A stretch of 64,000 nt of DNA from Candidatus Gracilibacteria bacterium. GTDB taxonomy: Bacteria > Patescibacteriota > Gracilibacteria > BD1-5 > UBA6164. The position numbers and the translations under genes are program-made. The stretch's first letter is position 1; each line of letters begins with the position of its first letter. Positions 20,839 to 33,100 of this stretch are shown here, one piece after another. The notes beneath the pieces are model-generated. The model was not told the DNA's origin. It saw only the letters and a list, made by a program, of their open reading frames with translations, and searched no databases. The stretch is from NCBI GenBank assembly GCA_010119145.1, contig JAACSU010000008.1, positions 62,001-126,000 of the forward strand, read 5' to 3'.

Positions 20839-22977
20839 TTACACTTCTGTAATTATTGGAATAATCATAGGTTCTCTATCAACTTTTTTAAGAATAAAAG
20901 TTTCCAAATCAGTTCTGAGTATTTTAAGTAAATCTTTCTCTTCAATATCTGGAATATCTTTGAGCGTATTTTCAAATACTTCACGAGCTTTTTTGATGAT
21001 AATTCTATGAATATATCTCACTTCATCGACGTACACCAATCCTCGTGTTTCAAGTTTAATGTGACCTATAATTGCCTTTGATTTTTTATCAACAGTATAC
21101 TGAAGCACAAGTACTCCAGCATTCATCATCTGTTCTCGAGCTTTAATAACATGACTTGTTGTAAGTCCCATTCCATACCCATCAATAACATATTCCATAA
21201 TTGGTACCTTGATTTTTGAGCGAAATACTGAACCATTTGGAGCAAAATCCACTATATTTCAGTTATCAAGGAGAAGAATATTACTTTCTTTCACCCCCAC
21301 TGACATTGCAGTCTCAGCATGTCGAGTTCTAAAGTATAAATCACCATAGATAGGCATAAAATATTTAGGAGCAAACAGCTTCAAGAATATCTTTTGTTCC
21401 TCTTGATACGCATGACCTGAAGTATGAACAGGAAGGTCAGACTTCGTAATGATTTTTACACCATACTTAATAAGTCTATTAATAAGTCCTCCAACTGATC
21501 TTTCGTTCCCTGGTACAACTGAAGAAGAAAATATTACAGTATCACCTGATTGAATAGTGATAGCATTATGCTTTCATTCAGCCATACGACTCAGTGCAGA
21601 GTATTCTTCTCCCTGACTTCAGGTTGTAATAATAATTTGTTTGTTTGCAGGAACTGACTGAGTATTTTTCACTGTCAGTTTTTTAATAGTCCCTGGCTTC
21701 ATTGAAAGATATCAAAGTTTTTGAGCAATAGCAATATTTTCAACCATACTTCTCCCAGAGAGAAATATATATTTGTCATATTTTTGAGCAATATCAATAA
21801 GTTGTTGTACTCGAGAAATCCAAGATGAGAAGGCAGCAATAAGTAATCTCCCATTGGTAGTTTCAGATACGATTTTTTCAAGTGTATCTCACACCTCTTT
21901 TTCACTCATAGAAAATCCTTTCGTCACTGAACCTGTAGAATCTCAAAGATAGAGAGTTATCCCTCTTTTTCCAATTTCTTCATATCTCTCGAAATCAGCT
22001 GGTTTATCAAGTCTTGGTGTGTGATCAATCTTGAAATCACCAGTATGAACCATTTTTGCTCATCCTGGAGTTTCTATATATAAACCAGCACAGTCAGGAA
22101 TTGAATGGTTTACAGAGAAAAACTCAACTGAAAACTGTCCTATCTTCGTAGTGTTTGCAACAGAAGCATCTATCTCTACAAAAGTAGCATAGGGCATAAG
22201 GCCTGCTTCTTCAAGAGATTTTTTAATGAGCCCAAGCGTAAGTTTCGTCCCATACAATGTTGGCATATCGAGAACTGGAAGCACATTTTTAAGCGCTCCA
22301 ATATGATCTAAATGAGCATGAGTAATGAGGAAACCTTTTATATTTTTTGTGTATTTTGTTAAAAATGAAACATCTGGAATAGAATAATCTGCTCCAAGCA
22401 TATCTGGTTCAGCAAATTGAACTCCACAATCAATAAGGATGATATCATCACCAAATTGAACCATGCTCATATTTTTTGCACCTATTTCGTTATTTCCCCC
22501 AATAGGAATATATCGAGTATATCATTCTCTGAGAGTTGGAAGGAAAAATTTTGTTTCAGGAAACTGAATTATTTTTCTTCCATACTTATTACTTTGTGGA
22601 AGCCCTGTTGTATCTCAACCATGTTGGTTTTGATGTTTGTTTCGATGATTATTTGGTCTTTTATTTTGAGCTTGTCCATTATTATTTTTAGCCTGAGCTG
22701 CATGATTATGAACTGGTTTTTTAGCACCTGTATTATTCTTCGTATTCTGGTTTTGAGTGTGTCCAGAGTTGTTATTTACCAATGGATTATCATTTGGTGC
22801 TGGTTTATTATGGTTGTGTACTGGTTTTTTTGGAGCAATAGTATGAGGTTTATTATTGCTGTGTTGTGAATTATTCTGTTGTTCCAATTGTGTAGAACCT
22901 GTTGGTCATGAAACTGAAGCAGTATCAGGAACAATTCACTGAACCTCAAGATCAAGTTCGTCTAGAAAGTCTTTCAT
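20839..22977 (-). CDS. rnj: ribonuclease J
   Basis: 712-residue metallo-beta-lactamase/beta-CASP RNase (5'-3' exo and endo activity) for mRNA decay and rRNA maturation. Residues ~30-115 are a low-complexity His/Asn/Gln-rich region (HNHNKPAPNDN, NHRNKHQNQHGG). The catalytic core starts at RYIPIGGNNEIGAKNM, with HAHLDH (metal motif 2), NHSIPDCAG and HTGDFKIDH. Beta-CASP motifs follow (LYLGDSTG, LPVHTSGHA), then the C-terminal KILRTDLETF domain. The RNase J core is ~555 residues, so the N-terminal extension explains the extra length. It pairs functionally with RNase Y (also in this window). Confidence 0.92.
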
Positions 22978-23235
22978 TCTAATATAATGTAATAAATAAA
23001 GTATTGAAAACTTATATGAGCGCATGAGTACATGTTTATATAATAATATAAATTATGTACGCTTCGTCATTTTATAAAGTTTAGAAGTCATTCATTTCTC
23101 AAAAAGAGAAATGGAGTAAGCAAGTAAATGCCTAGCTTTGGAATAACTTAATGAACTCTAGAAATAACGGGTTGTATTGAAAAAGTAGTACAGTCATAGT
23201 GTTATATACAGAAATATGATTGTATTATGAGAAGA
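22978..23235. other. intergenic region, unexplained
   Basis: 258 bases upstream of rnj and downstream of the metallopeptidase gene. It is less A/T-rich in its middle (about 23085-23195) than the flanking spacers. It contains a hairpin CATTTCTC/GAGAAATG (23094-23113) and a segment around 23115-23190 with no long open frame. It may hold a small RNA or the rnj leader. No tRNA, tmRNA, SRP or RNase P RNA signature was recognised. Confidence 0.35.
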
Positions 23236-24132
23236 TTATAAGTTATTTTGAGTATATTGCAAAAACTTTTTTATATCAACCTCCAACTTTGTAATGTCCC
23301 AATAATAGCTCAAAATAGGCTGATCTCAAGAAAAATTAGTATTTATATATTCTCAATTTGGGAAAACTTCATCTTTAAAAAAATTATATTTCCTTGCAAG
23401 ACTTACTGTATTGCGTGACTTCTCATAAAAATCAGAATTATGCAGAGTATAATACATATAAGATTCTGCGTAATCTTCAAACTGGTTCGTCATAGCATAG
23501 CCCGAAACAAAATCTCAGGTATTTTGACCTCAAGTAATAATACTTATGTCTTCCCAAGAAATACTATAGAATTTAGAACTCAGACTTTTATCTACATCTC
23601 TATTCGAATAGATATCATAATAGTGTCAAAACTCATGAATAAAAACACTCATAAGTTCTTCTTCTCAATATTTTTGAACTCAAAATAGATGGATATTACG
23701 ATTTCTCATACGTCATCTCGTATCACTTTCTTGCTCATATAAGAGAACTGAGAGTTCTGACACTGAGGTTTTTATAAAATCTTGTTTTAAAAAACTCTCT
23801 AAAATTGGAGTGAGTGTATTTTCTATTTTTTGTTTTAAACTGCCAGGAATATATCATACAGCTATTTTCGACTTTTGAGAGTCAAAAAAGTTTTTTTTAT
23901 ATCATTCAAATATAATTTTATTAGTGATTTGAGAAATATCTGCTTGTGTTACACCACTAAAACTTGCGTACATTTTAGTATCTCATGCATTTTGAGTAAA
24001 TGAAAACTCGTTTTCTGATATGTGCGAATCAAAAAGTGTATCATCAAATAAAAGTACAGATACTGCGTAAATAAATACTGTAAAAAAAAATGTTAAACCA
24101 CATCCGAGTTTGAGATTGTACCTGAGTGACAT
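23236..24132 (-). CDS. membrane-associated zinc metallopeptidase-like protein
   Basis: 298 residues with one N-terminal transmembrane segment (LKLGCGLTFFFTVFIYAVSV), so the catalytic part is outside the membrane. The zincin motif is VFIHEFGHYYDIYS (HExxH, residues ~166-170), and a later glutamate lies in FEDYAESYMYYT, the usual third ligand position of gluzincins. It is 7 bases downstream of a four-gene run of VirB2-like membrane proteins and may process or remodel the envelope for that machinery (inference). Family not named. Confidence 0.78.
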
Positions 24133-24138
24133 ATTACA

Positions 24139-24546
24139 TTAAGCCGTGAGAGAAAATACAAGTTCGACAACGATTCTCACCAATGCTCCAGCAACGACAA
24201 CTCACAAAAATCAAAGAATAGACCACTTCACAATATCTTTTCATTTTTTAATCCTCTCATCGTCTCAGAGTGAAAGAGTCATAAGAAATGCACCATATAC
24301 AATAGCACCAACTGCTATAAGTCAGAGAAGTCAGGCAATTGCAGCCGTCCAATCTACTATTTTATTTTTAACATTTCACTCTATGAGTGTATCACCACTT
24401 GCATTCACGAGATTACTATCACTCAGACATCCGTCGAGTGAACTTGCAATATTTCAGTTATATCCACATTCTACCGCTGCGACTGGAAGCAGTCCCATTA
24501 TAAATACAGTACAGAAAGTAATACAGATATTGAGCAGTAATTTCAT
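24139..24546 (-). CDS. VirB2/pilin-like two-TM membrane protein (a)
   Basis: 135 residues: signal peptide (MKLLLNICITFCTVFIMGLL), a short exported loop with two cysteines (VECGYNGNIASSLDGCL), then two transmembrane helices (WTAAIAGLLGLIAVGAIVYG and VKWSILGFVVVAGALVRIVV) joined by LMTLSLGDDERIKKGKDI. This TM-GDDER-basic-TM hairpin is the hallmark of pilin-like proteins (TrbC/VirB2 or Mbov_0395 type) in CPR genomes. The first of these genes to be transcribed lies at 25679. Confidence 0.75.
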
Positions 24547-24557
24547 AATTTATTTTA

Positions 24558-24929
24558 TTAGATATCAAGACCAGCTACAAGTCGAACAATAGCATAAGCA
24601 AAAGCTACGAGAAATATTCATACAGCTGCATATATAAAGCTTTGGAGTGCTTTTTTAAATTCTTCTGGATTTCATCTAGCTACCACAAGTCGCCCACCGA
24701 TGAAAAGAAACATCCCAATTGCTAAAAGAGCCATCACTGCAAATATAGAATCTCTCGCAAATCATAGAAGATAATCAATAAGACTCAAACCTGACTGCGT
24801 AGATGAAAGTGCTGCATTTGAACTTATAGGAATTATCCCTTCTTTTAGCTCACTTTCACTTAGAGCAAATACACTTGGATTCATGAGTTGGTATGCAAAA
24901 AATGCGATCATACTGTATAAATATTTCAT
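24558..24929 (-). CDS. VirB2/pilin-like two-TM membrane protein (b)
   Basis: 123 residues: signal peptide (MKYLYSMIAFFAYQLMNPSVFA), a ~35-residue exported segment and two transmembrane helices (SIFAVMALLAIGMFLFIGG, FIYAAVGIFLVAFAYAIVRL) joined by RLVVARGNPEEFKKALQS, the same hairpin as the neighbours with NPEE in place of GDEE. Its ATG overlaps the stop of the upstream gene by 1 base (TAATG on the minus strand), indicating coupled translation. Confidence 0.75.
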
Positions 24930-25288
24930 TAAACTCTAAAATTATTAATTATATTTATAATTCAAAATGCTGCGACTGATATAAATACTCAAACCAAAGC
25001 CCAAATAATTACATTTTTTGCTTTTTTAATTCTTTCTTCATCTCCACTTGAAATGAGATACATAATTCAACCAACCATAACTGCAAGGACTGCTATTACA
25101 GCTACATATTGAATAAGGAGGGCTACAATATTTCAAAGTACTCCATAAATAGCATCTCAACTCTCAATATTACTTTCACCACATCAAGGAAGTGCTCCAC
25201 AATCAATATCTGGTACTGCAGCAAAACTCAGACTTACTCATAATAGAGAGTAACAAAAGAAAAATAGTTTTAAAATTTTTGTAGTCAT
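24929..25288 (-). CDS. VirB2/pilin-like two-TM membrane protein (c)
   Basis: 119 residues: signal peptide (MTTKILKLFFFCYSLLWVSL), a short loop with two cysteines (DIDCGALPWCGES), and the TM-hairpin AVIAVLAVMVGGIMYLISSG-DEERIKKAKNVI-IWALVWVFISVAAFG. The connecting sequence YLISSGDEERIKKAK is the clearest copy of the module in this cluster. The paired cysteines next to the first helix recur in protein (a). Confidence 0.77.
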
Positions 25289-25295
25289 AGTTTTT

Positions 25296-25679
25296 TTAAG
25301 AATAGAGCAAATAGGCGAAGAGTCTCACTATAATACCAGCAGAGAGTGCAATAGCAAGTGAGATAAGACCAGCCATAAATATAGATTTTCATTTTGAGAG
25401 GAATTCATCCTGACCATGGTAAATTATCATATATCATGCACCAATTGTCATTATAAATGCTGAAAATACTCAAAAAACAAGTATGAGCTTATTGAGAATA
25501 GAAGCAAGAAAATTAGTCACTGTTCATCCTGCTTCATCAGAAATAAGACTCGTAGGAGTAGGGGTAATGGTCCCTACATCGATCGTAAAATTACTACTTG
25601 TAATATCATCAATTGCAAAAGCTGAATCAAAAAAGATAAGTATAAAAAGAAATACAAGTCATAGGAGCAACTTTTTCAT
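25296..25679 (-). CDS. VirB2/pilin-like membrane protein (d), first gene of the run
   Basis: 127 residues: signal peptide (MKKLLLLWLVFLFILIFFDS, then AFA), a Thr/Pro-rich exported segment, and two transmembrane helices (LILVFWVFSAFIMTIGAWYM, FMAGLISLAIALSAGIIVRL) joined by IYHGQDEFLSKWKS, a diverged version of the hairpin linker. It is divergently transcribed from the glycosyltransferase at 25789. Confidence 0.7.
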
Positions 25680-25751
25680 TGAGTGTAAGAGAGGAGTATA
25701 AATTTCCAAAATAATAACAATTATTTCATAAAAGACAAAATTATTGTATCC

Positions 25752-25780
25752 TTGAGTTATATATTTATACACGATAGAAT
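25752..25780 (+). promoter_or_regulatory. promoter of the polysaccharide cluster
   Basis: TTGAGT (25752-25757), a 17-base spacer, TAGAAT (25775-25780). The ATG of the next gene begins only 9 bases after the -10, so the transcript would start at or next to the start codon (leaderless). Confidence 0.55.
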
Positions 25781-25788
25781 AGTACACT

Positions 25789-26925
25789 ATGAAAATAGCA
25801 ATAGTACATGAAATGCTCGTTAAATTGTGAGGAGCAGAAAAAGTAGTAGAAAATTGGGTAAAAATGTATCCACAAGCCGATGTCTTCACTCTCATATATG
25901 ATGAAAAAAAAGTTTGAAAAGTTTTCCCTAAAAACAAAATACATCCTCAAGTTTTTAAACTCCAAACTCAACGAATCTACACGTTAACACATAAACAAAG
26001 ACTCTGCCTTCCATTTATGGCTTGAAGTACAGAAGCTCTGGATTTATCTAGCTACGACGTAGTTTTAGTAAGCAGTTCAGGATTTGCTCATTGAGTTATT
26101 ACGAAACCTGAAACAAAAACAATTGTCTATTATCATGCCCCTGCACGATATATATGGGATTGGACGAACGAGTTCAAACGAGGTATAAATGCGCAAAGTG
26201 GTTTGAAAGGATATGTGTTAAACTCATTATTTTTAAAACTGAGACAATGGGATTTCATAGCAAGTAAACGTCATGATATAACTCTCAGCAATAGTAAAAC
26301 CACTCAAAAAAGAGTACTCAAATATCTCAGGTTAAAAAGTGAAATTCTATACCCACCAATTGAAACAGAAAGATTTGATAAAAATGTAATATCAAAAATG
26401 AGTCCGAAATACACTCACTACTATATTATCCTCTCTACTCTCACGGAGTTTAAAAAAATAGATATAGCAGTAACTGCGTTTAAATCAATACCTAGCGTAA
26501 ATCTAATAATAATTTGAGACGGAGAGTATAGAAAAAAGCTTAAAGAATTAAGTGACTGAGTATCTAATATCTCATTTGCGTGAGCTCAATATTGAGATGA
26601 TCTCGTCTCTCTCGTACAAAAATCTGATGGACTCATCTTTCCTTGAGAAGAGGACTTTTGAATTGTACCTATAGAAGTAATGGCTGCTTGAAAACCTATT
26701 TTTGCTTTGAAAAAATGATGACTTACAGAAAGCGTCATAGCTTGAGAAACATGAGATTTTTTTCTAAAATCAGATTGAAGTGATTTCATAGAGAAATTTC
26801 AAATGTTCCACACTAATAATATGGCCTGAAAGTATAGTTCAACACTATGTAAACAGCAGGCTAAGATTTTCGATAAAAAACTATTTGAAGACAGGATTAC
26901 TCAAATTGTACACCGATACAATTAA
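25789..26925 (+). CDS. glycosyltransferase family 4
   Basis: 378-residue GT-B glycosyltransferase of the WbaZ/GT4 type, transferring a sugar from a nucleotide-activated donor in envelope polysaccharide synthesis. N-terminal Rossmann part MKIAIVHEMLVKLGGAEKVV; YHAPARYIWDW is typical; the C-terminal domain has IIIGDGEYRKKLKEL and the donor-site EX7E motif (GEEDFGIVPIEVMAAGKP). No transmembrane segment. First gene of a three-gene plus-strand run. Confidence 0.88.
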
Positions 26926-27020
26926 AATAGTACATCCAACATCACTCATAAAATTCTCTTTTTCTTTACATTATGAAAAGTGTTTTTATAATTTTCTAAA
27001 TATTTTTCTTTCCTCATATT

Positions 27021-28373
27021 ATGATTCGTAAAATAGTCCTTTGAATACTTTTATTCTTGCTTCCACTTCATGCTTTTATAGTTACGGTTCTAAAATGCAA
27101 ATTTGCAATAGACACTGATATACTCAGATTTTGGAAAGAGTGAATTATTCTCATTCTGCTTCTTATGACATTTTTTACTCAATACAAAAAATACGATTGG
27201 TCACTTAAAAAGCTCTATCATAAAAACACATTACTCGGACTTACAACAGCATTTATTGTGTGTAGTGCTCTGTATTTATATTTTCCATTTTTTGAGCTAA
27301 AGGCTGCATCAGTTCTTTGATTTCGATATGATGTATTTTTTCTATTTGCACTTCTTATTGGTCTCTACCTTCCTGCTTGAGAAGAGGACATACGGTTTTA
27401 TATGAAAATGGTATTTCTCTCTACTTTCTGAATACTTATAGTTTTTCTTCCTTGGTATTTATTTTGAGATATCAAAAGTACTGTATGACTTTTTGGATAT
27501 TCAAATGAAGCATCTACGTATACTGCAAACGCGTGTCTCAGCTTTGCTCAAAATGTTGAAGGATGATATGCAAGGTTTCAAGCAACCTTTGGAGGACCAA
27601 TTCGTATGTCTGTATACCTCACACTTGTAGGTTCACTTTTTATGGGATATATACTCTCTGCAACAAGATTCACTCGAACTCAAAAGTATACGTTCATAGC
27701 AATATTTTGAACTCTTATTCTCACATCTATATTTTTCTCTTATTCTAAAACTTCTATTTTATGAGCTATATTTGCCATCGCACTCTTTAGCTTCTTAACA
27801 TTTAGATATATTTACAGAAGAGTCATAACTCGTAAGATGTATATTCAAGCAGGTATAGCACTCTCTCTTCCTATAATTTTAGTTATAATACTAAAATGGG
27901 ATATGTTTTTACATCTCTGATCCGTTCTTAATCGATTAGAGAACTTAGGGAGATCAGCTGAAATGTTTTTTTATAATCCTATGTGATATGGTTTAGGGAT
28001 TGCAGGACCTGCAAGTCAAATTGGAAACTCAATCGAATCAGCTTGAGGAACATTTATAGCAACTTCTAATGTTTTAACAATTCATAGATTCCTTCCAGAA
28101 AACTGGTATGTTCAAATCCTCTTAGAACAATGAATTATTGGACTCTCTATATTTGTATCGCTTATAATTTTTATAGGATATAGACTTGTATCTCGAATTA
28201 AACAACATAGAGATTTTGTAAGTGTCTGAGTCGCTACGGCCTATTTTTCACTCTGTTTTATGGCTCTCTTTACTCACGCATTTGAAGAAGCAGCGAGTAG
28301 TTATATGTTATTTTTCTTTATTGGTATTCTCCTGCATGAGGGTATGATGATGGAACGACATAGTAAAAAATAA
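27021..28373 (+). CDS. O-antigen ligase/polymerase-like membrane protein
   Basis: 450 residues with 10-12 predicted transmembrane helices and a large external loop near residue 320 (NPMGYGLGIAGPASQIGNSI and a conserved EN-W downstream, FLPENWYVQILLEQGIIGLS). The pattern GxGxGxA...N/S...LLEQGIIGL is that of the Wzy_C/WaaL superfamily, which ligate or polymerise surface glycans. It starts at ATG 27021; the first 40 residues are a signal-anchor and first helix. It lies between the GT4 and the GT-C-like gene. Confidence 0.82.
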
Positions 28374-28375
28374 AT

Positions 28376-30070
28376 ATGAAACTTTCAACCATTCTCTTCG
28401 TGATTCTGTGTATTGTTTGAACGCTGTATCATGCATATTTTTTGCAACTAAACGAAGTTCTTAAAGTAGCCGATAGTTTTGCATATCTACAAATGAGTTA
28501 CTTTATGAAGGATTTCAGTATTGCTTCGTTTTGAAATGGTTGGTTTTGATTTGTATACTCTATTCCAATTGCATTAATGAATCTTTTTATAATAAATGAT
28601 TTTTTGGCAGCTCAAATAGTAAATCTCATACTTCTCAACGTGAGCGCGATACTGTTGTTTAATATATCTAAAAAATATCTTTCTAGTTATTTCTCACTGC
28701 TGGTAGTTGGATTATTTTTATTATCTCCGGTGTATCTTCATTTCAGTATACATGTCTTGTCTGAAAATATTTACATCCCTTTATTTTTATGACTTCTTAC
28801 TGTAACACTTAATTTTGTAGAAGAATGCTATATTTTTAAAAGCCCCTCACAGCATTTACTCAGACAAAAAAAACAAGTTATTATTATAGGAGTACTTTTA
28901 GCTCTTCTCTATCTTACCAGAGCAGAAGCATTTATTTACATATGATCTATTGGAATACTTGCTCTATGACTCGCACTCTTAAAAAAACTGAAATGGAAAA
29001 ACTTTTTTAGTTTATGAATACTGTTTTTTGTGAGTTTTATCATTATTATTTCTCCTTATCTTTATTTCTTACATGATTTAACATGAGAGTGGGGACTCAC
29101 TAACAAATGAGCCAGTAACCTCAGACAGGCTGAACTCAGAGGACAAACCCAAATGGATGATGCTTGATTTGAACAAGCCGTTGCAGAACTCACTGCCGAT
29201 AAACATCATCTCATTGCTGGCTTCGCTGGAGGAATGCCATACGATACTCCAAGTATAGAAGGGAGTCTATGAGATTTTGTAGCGCGTGATCCGGCTTGAT
29301 TTATTGCTCGAGTTTTTAGAAATCAAATAAAACTTTTTACACAAAATATTCCAGAAATATTTCTTTGAAAGAGTCCAAGTTTATATCTCTCTGATAATTC
29401 ACGTTTTTGAGGAAATATATTATTTCTACTATGGTGTCTCTTTCCTTTCCTAGTATTGCTGTATTGAATATATGAATCTGTCAAAAGAGAGAGAGTTTTG
29501 ATTTTAACATCACTTGCATTTTTCACACCAGCACTTATATTTTTTACACTATTTTTTACACTCAATAGATATTTTCTTATTTTTCTTCCCCTTTTCTTTC
29601 TCATATATTGAATTGGTCTCGCTAAAATATATGACTATTCAAAAATACTTTCTCTCTTTCTAATTTGAAATATAGTTTCAGTTCTCCTACTCTCTACAAT
29701 GGTGTACTATAATTGAGAAAAAGACAAAGATGATTACTACACTTTAAAACAAGAAGCTTGAGTCTGGCTGCAATGACAAATTACTGATACAGAAAATATA
29801 AAAATAATGGAACGATTTCCTATCGTAACGTATTACTCTGGAAGTAAAATACGATACATTACTCCTTATACAGATGATATTTCAGATATTTATGAATACT
29901 GACTTTATAATAAAATAGACTATCTCATAGTCGATTCTATGGACTTTGAGACCTATAGACCAGCTCTTGCAAAATATTTAGAGAATACTCCAAATTGATT
30001 TACAAAATTTCGCGAATTTAGCAATGCCAAGAATCAAAAAGTTATCATTTATAAACTCAATGAAGTATAA
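28376..30070 (+). CDS. GT-C-like membrane glycosyltransferase
   Basis: 564 residues with about 11 transmembrane helices. The first external loop has an acidic pair (NEVLKVADSFAYLQMSYF; D-S at residue ~33) as in ArnT/PMT-type lipid-linked sugar transferases, and a RAEAFIY stretch follows the middle helices. The C-terminal ~120 residues (KIMERFPIVTYYSGSKIRYI...) form a soluble domain, common in GT39/GT83 relatives. It starts 3 bases after the previous stop, so the two are certainly co-transcribed. Sugar specificity cannot be told. Confidence 0.8.
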
Positions 30071-30080
30071 GCTTCTTACT

Positions 30081-30115
30081 AAAAAAAGAGACCAAATTAT
30101 TGGTCTCTTTTTTTT
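30081..30115. terminator. bidirectional terminator
   Basis: Hairpin AGAGACCAA (30087-30095) / TTGGTCTCT with flanking A7 and T8 runs. It ends both the plus-strand polysaccharide cluster and the giant gene coming from the other side. Confidence 0.85.
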
Positions 30116-30123
30116 GTGGTGTA

Positions 30124-33100
30124 TTATCTTACTATATAACTCGATTGTATGTCATATAAGAGTTCGGCAACTTCTTGATTCCCTTGTTTTTGAATTAGTA
30201 CATATGATACATTATCTCAGTTAGATTTGTATCCAAGTCTAAACTCAGAGGCAAGGGTGATTCTTCCATCTTGGAAGACTGTCATTATAGGAGTCCTTGT
30301 AGTGTCTCATGTTCGATATATAGATATACTTCATGGATTATATGGAACTCAGAGTGGGACTCTAAAACTAGAATAATCAGTTTGATTTAAAATGTGAAGA
30401 TAACTCCCTCATGTACTAGCTTGACTCAATTTTGAAACTATATTAATTTCCTCTGCCGGAATCTTCATAAACTGTCGATACACTGGAGTATTTGCATAGT
30501 ATATAACAATCTCTGGATACACAGAAGTATTTTTACTATCATTTGACGGAAGTATTTGGATACTTGCAAGAGCGCTTTTTAAATCAATCTTACCAGTGTA
30601 TTCATTAATCTCAGCCAATGGACTATCATTGTAATACATAACAACTCAAGATGACGTCTGAAGTGATTCAAAATCATATCATCAATCTATATTAGTTGGA
30701 ACAAGGTCTCATTGAGTGGCTTCTTGAAGTTTTTCAATCGTCCCTCCTCTATATCTATATAATCGTATTGGCTCGTCACTGAGAGTCTCATCTATTTGAC
30801 CAACGATAGTATTATCAACAACATCATTTATCTCTGGAACTGGAGCATAGACCTCAAAAGGAACAACTTTAGTTCAGGTATTTCCATTATCATCCGTAAT
30901 AGATATTCTAATATTTTTATTTACAAGCACATCATAGGGACCAAAAGTAATGGCAATACGAGAAGCGTTTCGAGTTATTTGAATATTTTGAGTATTTCTA
31001 TCATTTTCTGAGTTTCCATCATTATCAGAGTCTACTTCTAAATCCATATCTAATCGAACTGATGAAATACCAGAGAGTCCCCCATCCTCATAAATATATG
31101 GAGTTAAATCAACAGTTTGAGTTTGATACACTGGAATACGAATCTTTTGATTGAGTCAAATTTGAGGAGGAAGTGTATCACTAAATGTTTGAGGTGAGAG
31201 AAGTATTTGATTTGACTGTGTTCAGATTAAATCTTCATTAAATGCTTGAATACGAGCATAATAGAAATCGTTTGGAACAGAGAGTCGAATATTATAATTA
31301 TCAGAATTATTATTACCAAGATCATAGACTGTATAAGACTCGACTTCTCTCATATCAAGCTGGACTACTGATCCATCGTGATATCCTACATCTACATGAG
31401 AAGATGCTGAAAGTGTCGAAGTATTTCATTCAAATACTATATGAGAATCATTAAAGAGAGGTTTTCCAATGTAACTTGTAATATTTGTCCCAAATATATC
31501 CTCCTGTATTCAAGAGTCTATATACGCATTCCCATTTATTCAAGTAATAGTAGCACTTCTATCAAATACTATAGAACTGTGTGCATCAACTCGAGTTGAT
31601 CACTCTTCTCCATCACTGAATGTATAACGAATTCTAAAAGAATCATTCGCAGAATATAATGGAGTTTTTGATGTCATAATAACTTGTCACCCACCTTCCA
31701 GCACTTCTCATATATTTTGAAGTTTCTGAGTTGTAAGTTTTAGTCCAGACATATTTCAAGTGTATTTGAGATATGATCTATTTTTTTGAATTTTATAATT
31801 TGAACCTGCAGATGATTGTAAAATTTTGTTTCAAGAATCGTAGGCATCTACAATATGTGTTTCTAGATTTGAAGATACGTAGGTGTCACTCTCATCCATA
31901 TACCTATCAACAAGTGTGTTATACGTCAGTCTAAACTGAGAGATTAAAGGATTAGTTGGTTTTTGAAATGAGATATTTATCGCTTCGTCACTCACTTGAG
32001 CTTCTTCAAAATAGTTGATTGATTCGATGTATTCTCATGAGAAGAAATCATTGTCAGATGCAGCTAAAATAAGTGGTGGACCAGAAACAAAGTTTACAGT
32101 TGGAGTATTTTTTCTATTTTCTTTGAAGTAGAGTTTTCCATCTGCTAGATAGAGAACATCTTCATCTCTATCTCCATCAATATCAACTATACTTGGTTCT
32201 TCGTCACCCTTTAAGATATCTGTATAATCAAACAATTTATAGTTTTTTCCATATTCAAGAACATAGATACCATCATAGGTATATTGATAGGTTCCACTTG
32301 GATTACATGTTCATCCTGAAGAAGAAGTCGATGTATTTCAAGTTGGAGAAACGGCAGCTAATTCAGACCCTTCCTTATAAGAATTGAGTCATCCCGAAAC
32401 TCTTTTTTGAATATTTTCGGCTTGCGCTTCAATTTCAAGTCGTTGTTTCTTTGTCGCTTCACTTTCTCATGAGGCAAGAGTTATAGCTGCGTCAAGTGTA
32501 TTGAGATTGTACTCTTCAAGAGAAGAAGTATACATTTCAAATCGTGAACTATTATCAAAATCACTCTCAACTTCTTTTATAAAACTTGGAGCAGAAAGAA
32601 TCTCTACTTTTTTAATTTGGTCTTGTGAGTATTGTATTTCAGTAGAAAGTATATCAATAAGTGCTTTAAATTTTTCGGAAGAGTTATCTTGTAATCATGC
32701 AATAAATGCATCTTCTTTACTGTACTGCAAATTTCTTACTTCATCCCATAAATTTCTCAGCTCTTGTGTTGATTGATCCTGAGTAACATCCACAGATGCT
32801 AGCTGAGTTCCCACATATTTTGTAAACTCAGTATTGTCTAAAGTTTCATCAGCATTTTCTTGCATAAATGAAATCATATCTTGTCATTTCTTTGCAAGTA
32901 AAGCAGCAACTACATAGATCCCATTTGGATTTTCATTCAGTGGAGCAAATGATACATCATCTGATGAAATACTTCAGTCATTTTCTATTTGTATATTTAC
33001 GTCTTCAATTCAAGCATCAGAAAAATCTAGATTAGAAATCTTTAGATCAAACATATTTGCAATATTACTAGTCTTGGAATCAAGTGGTTCCATAATATTA

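Noticed and set aside
30024-30224. Plus-strand frame running past the stop of the GT-C gene
   Set aside because: It crosses the terminator and the end of the giant gene; it is a chance open frame.
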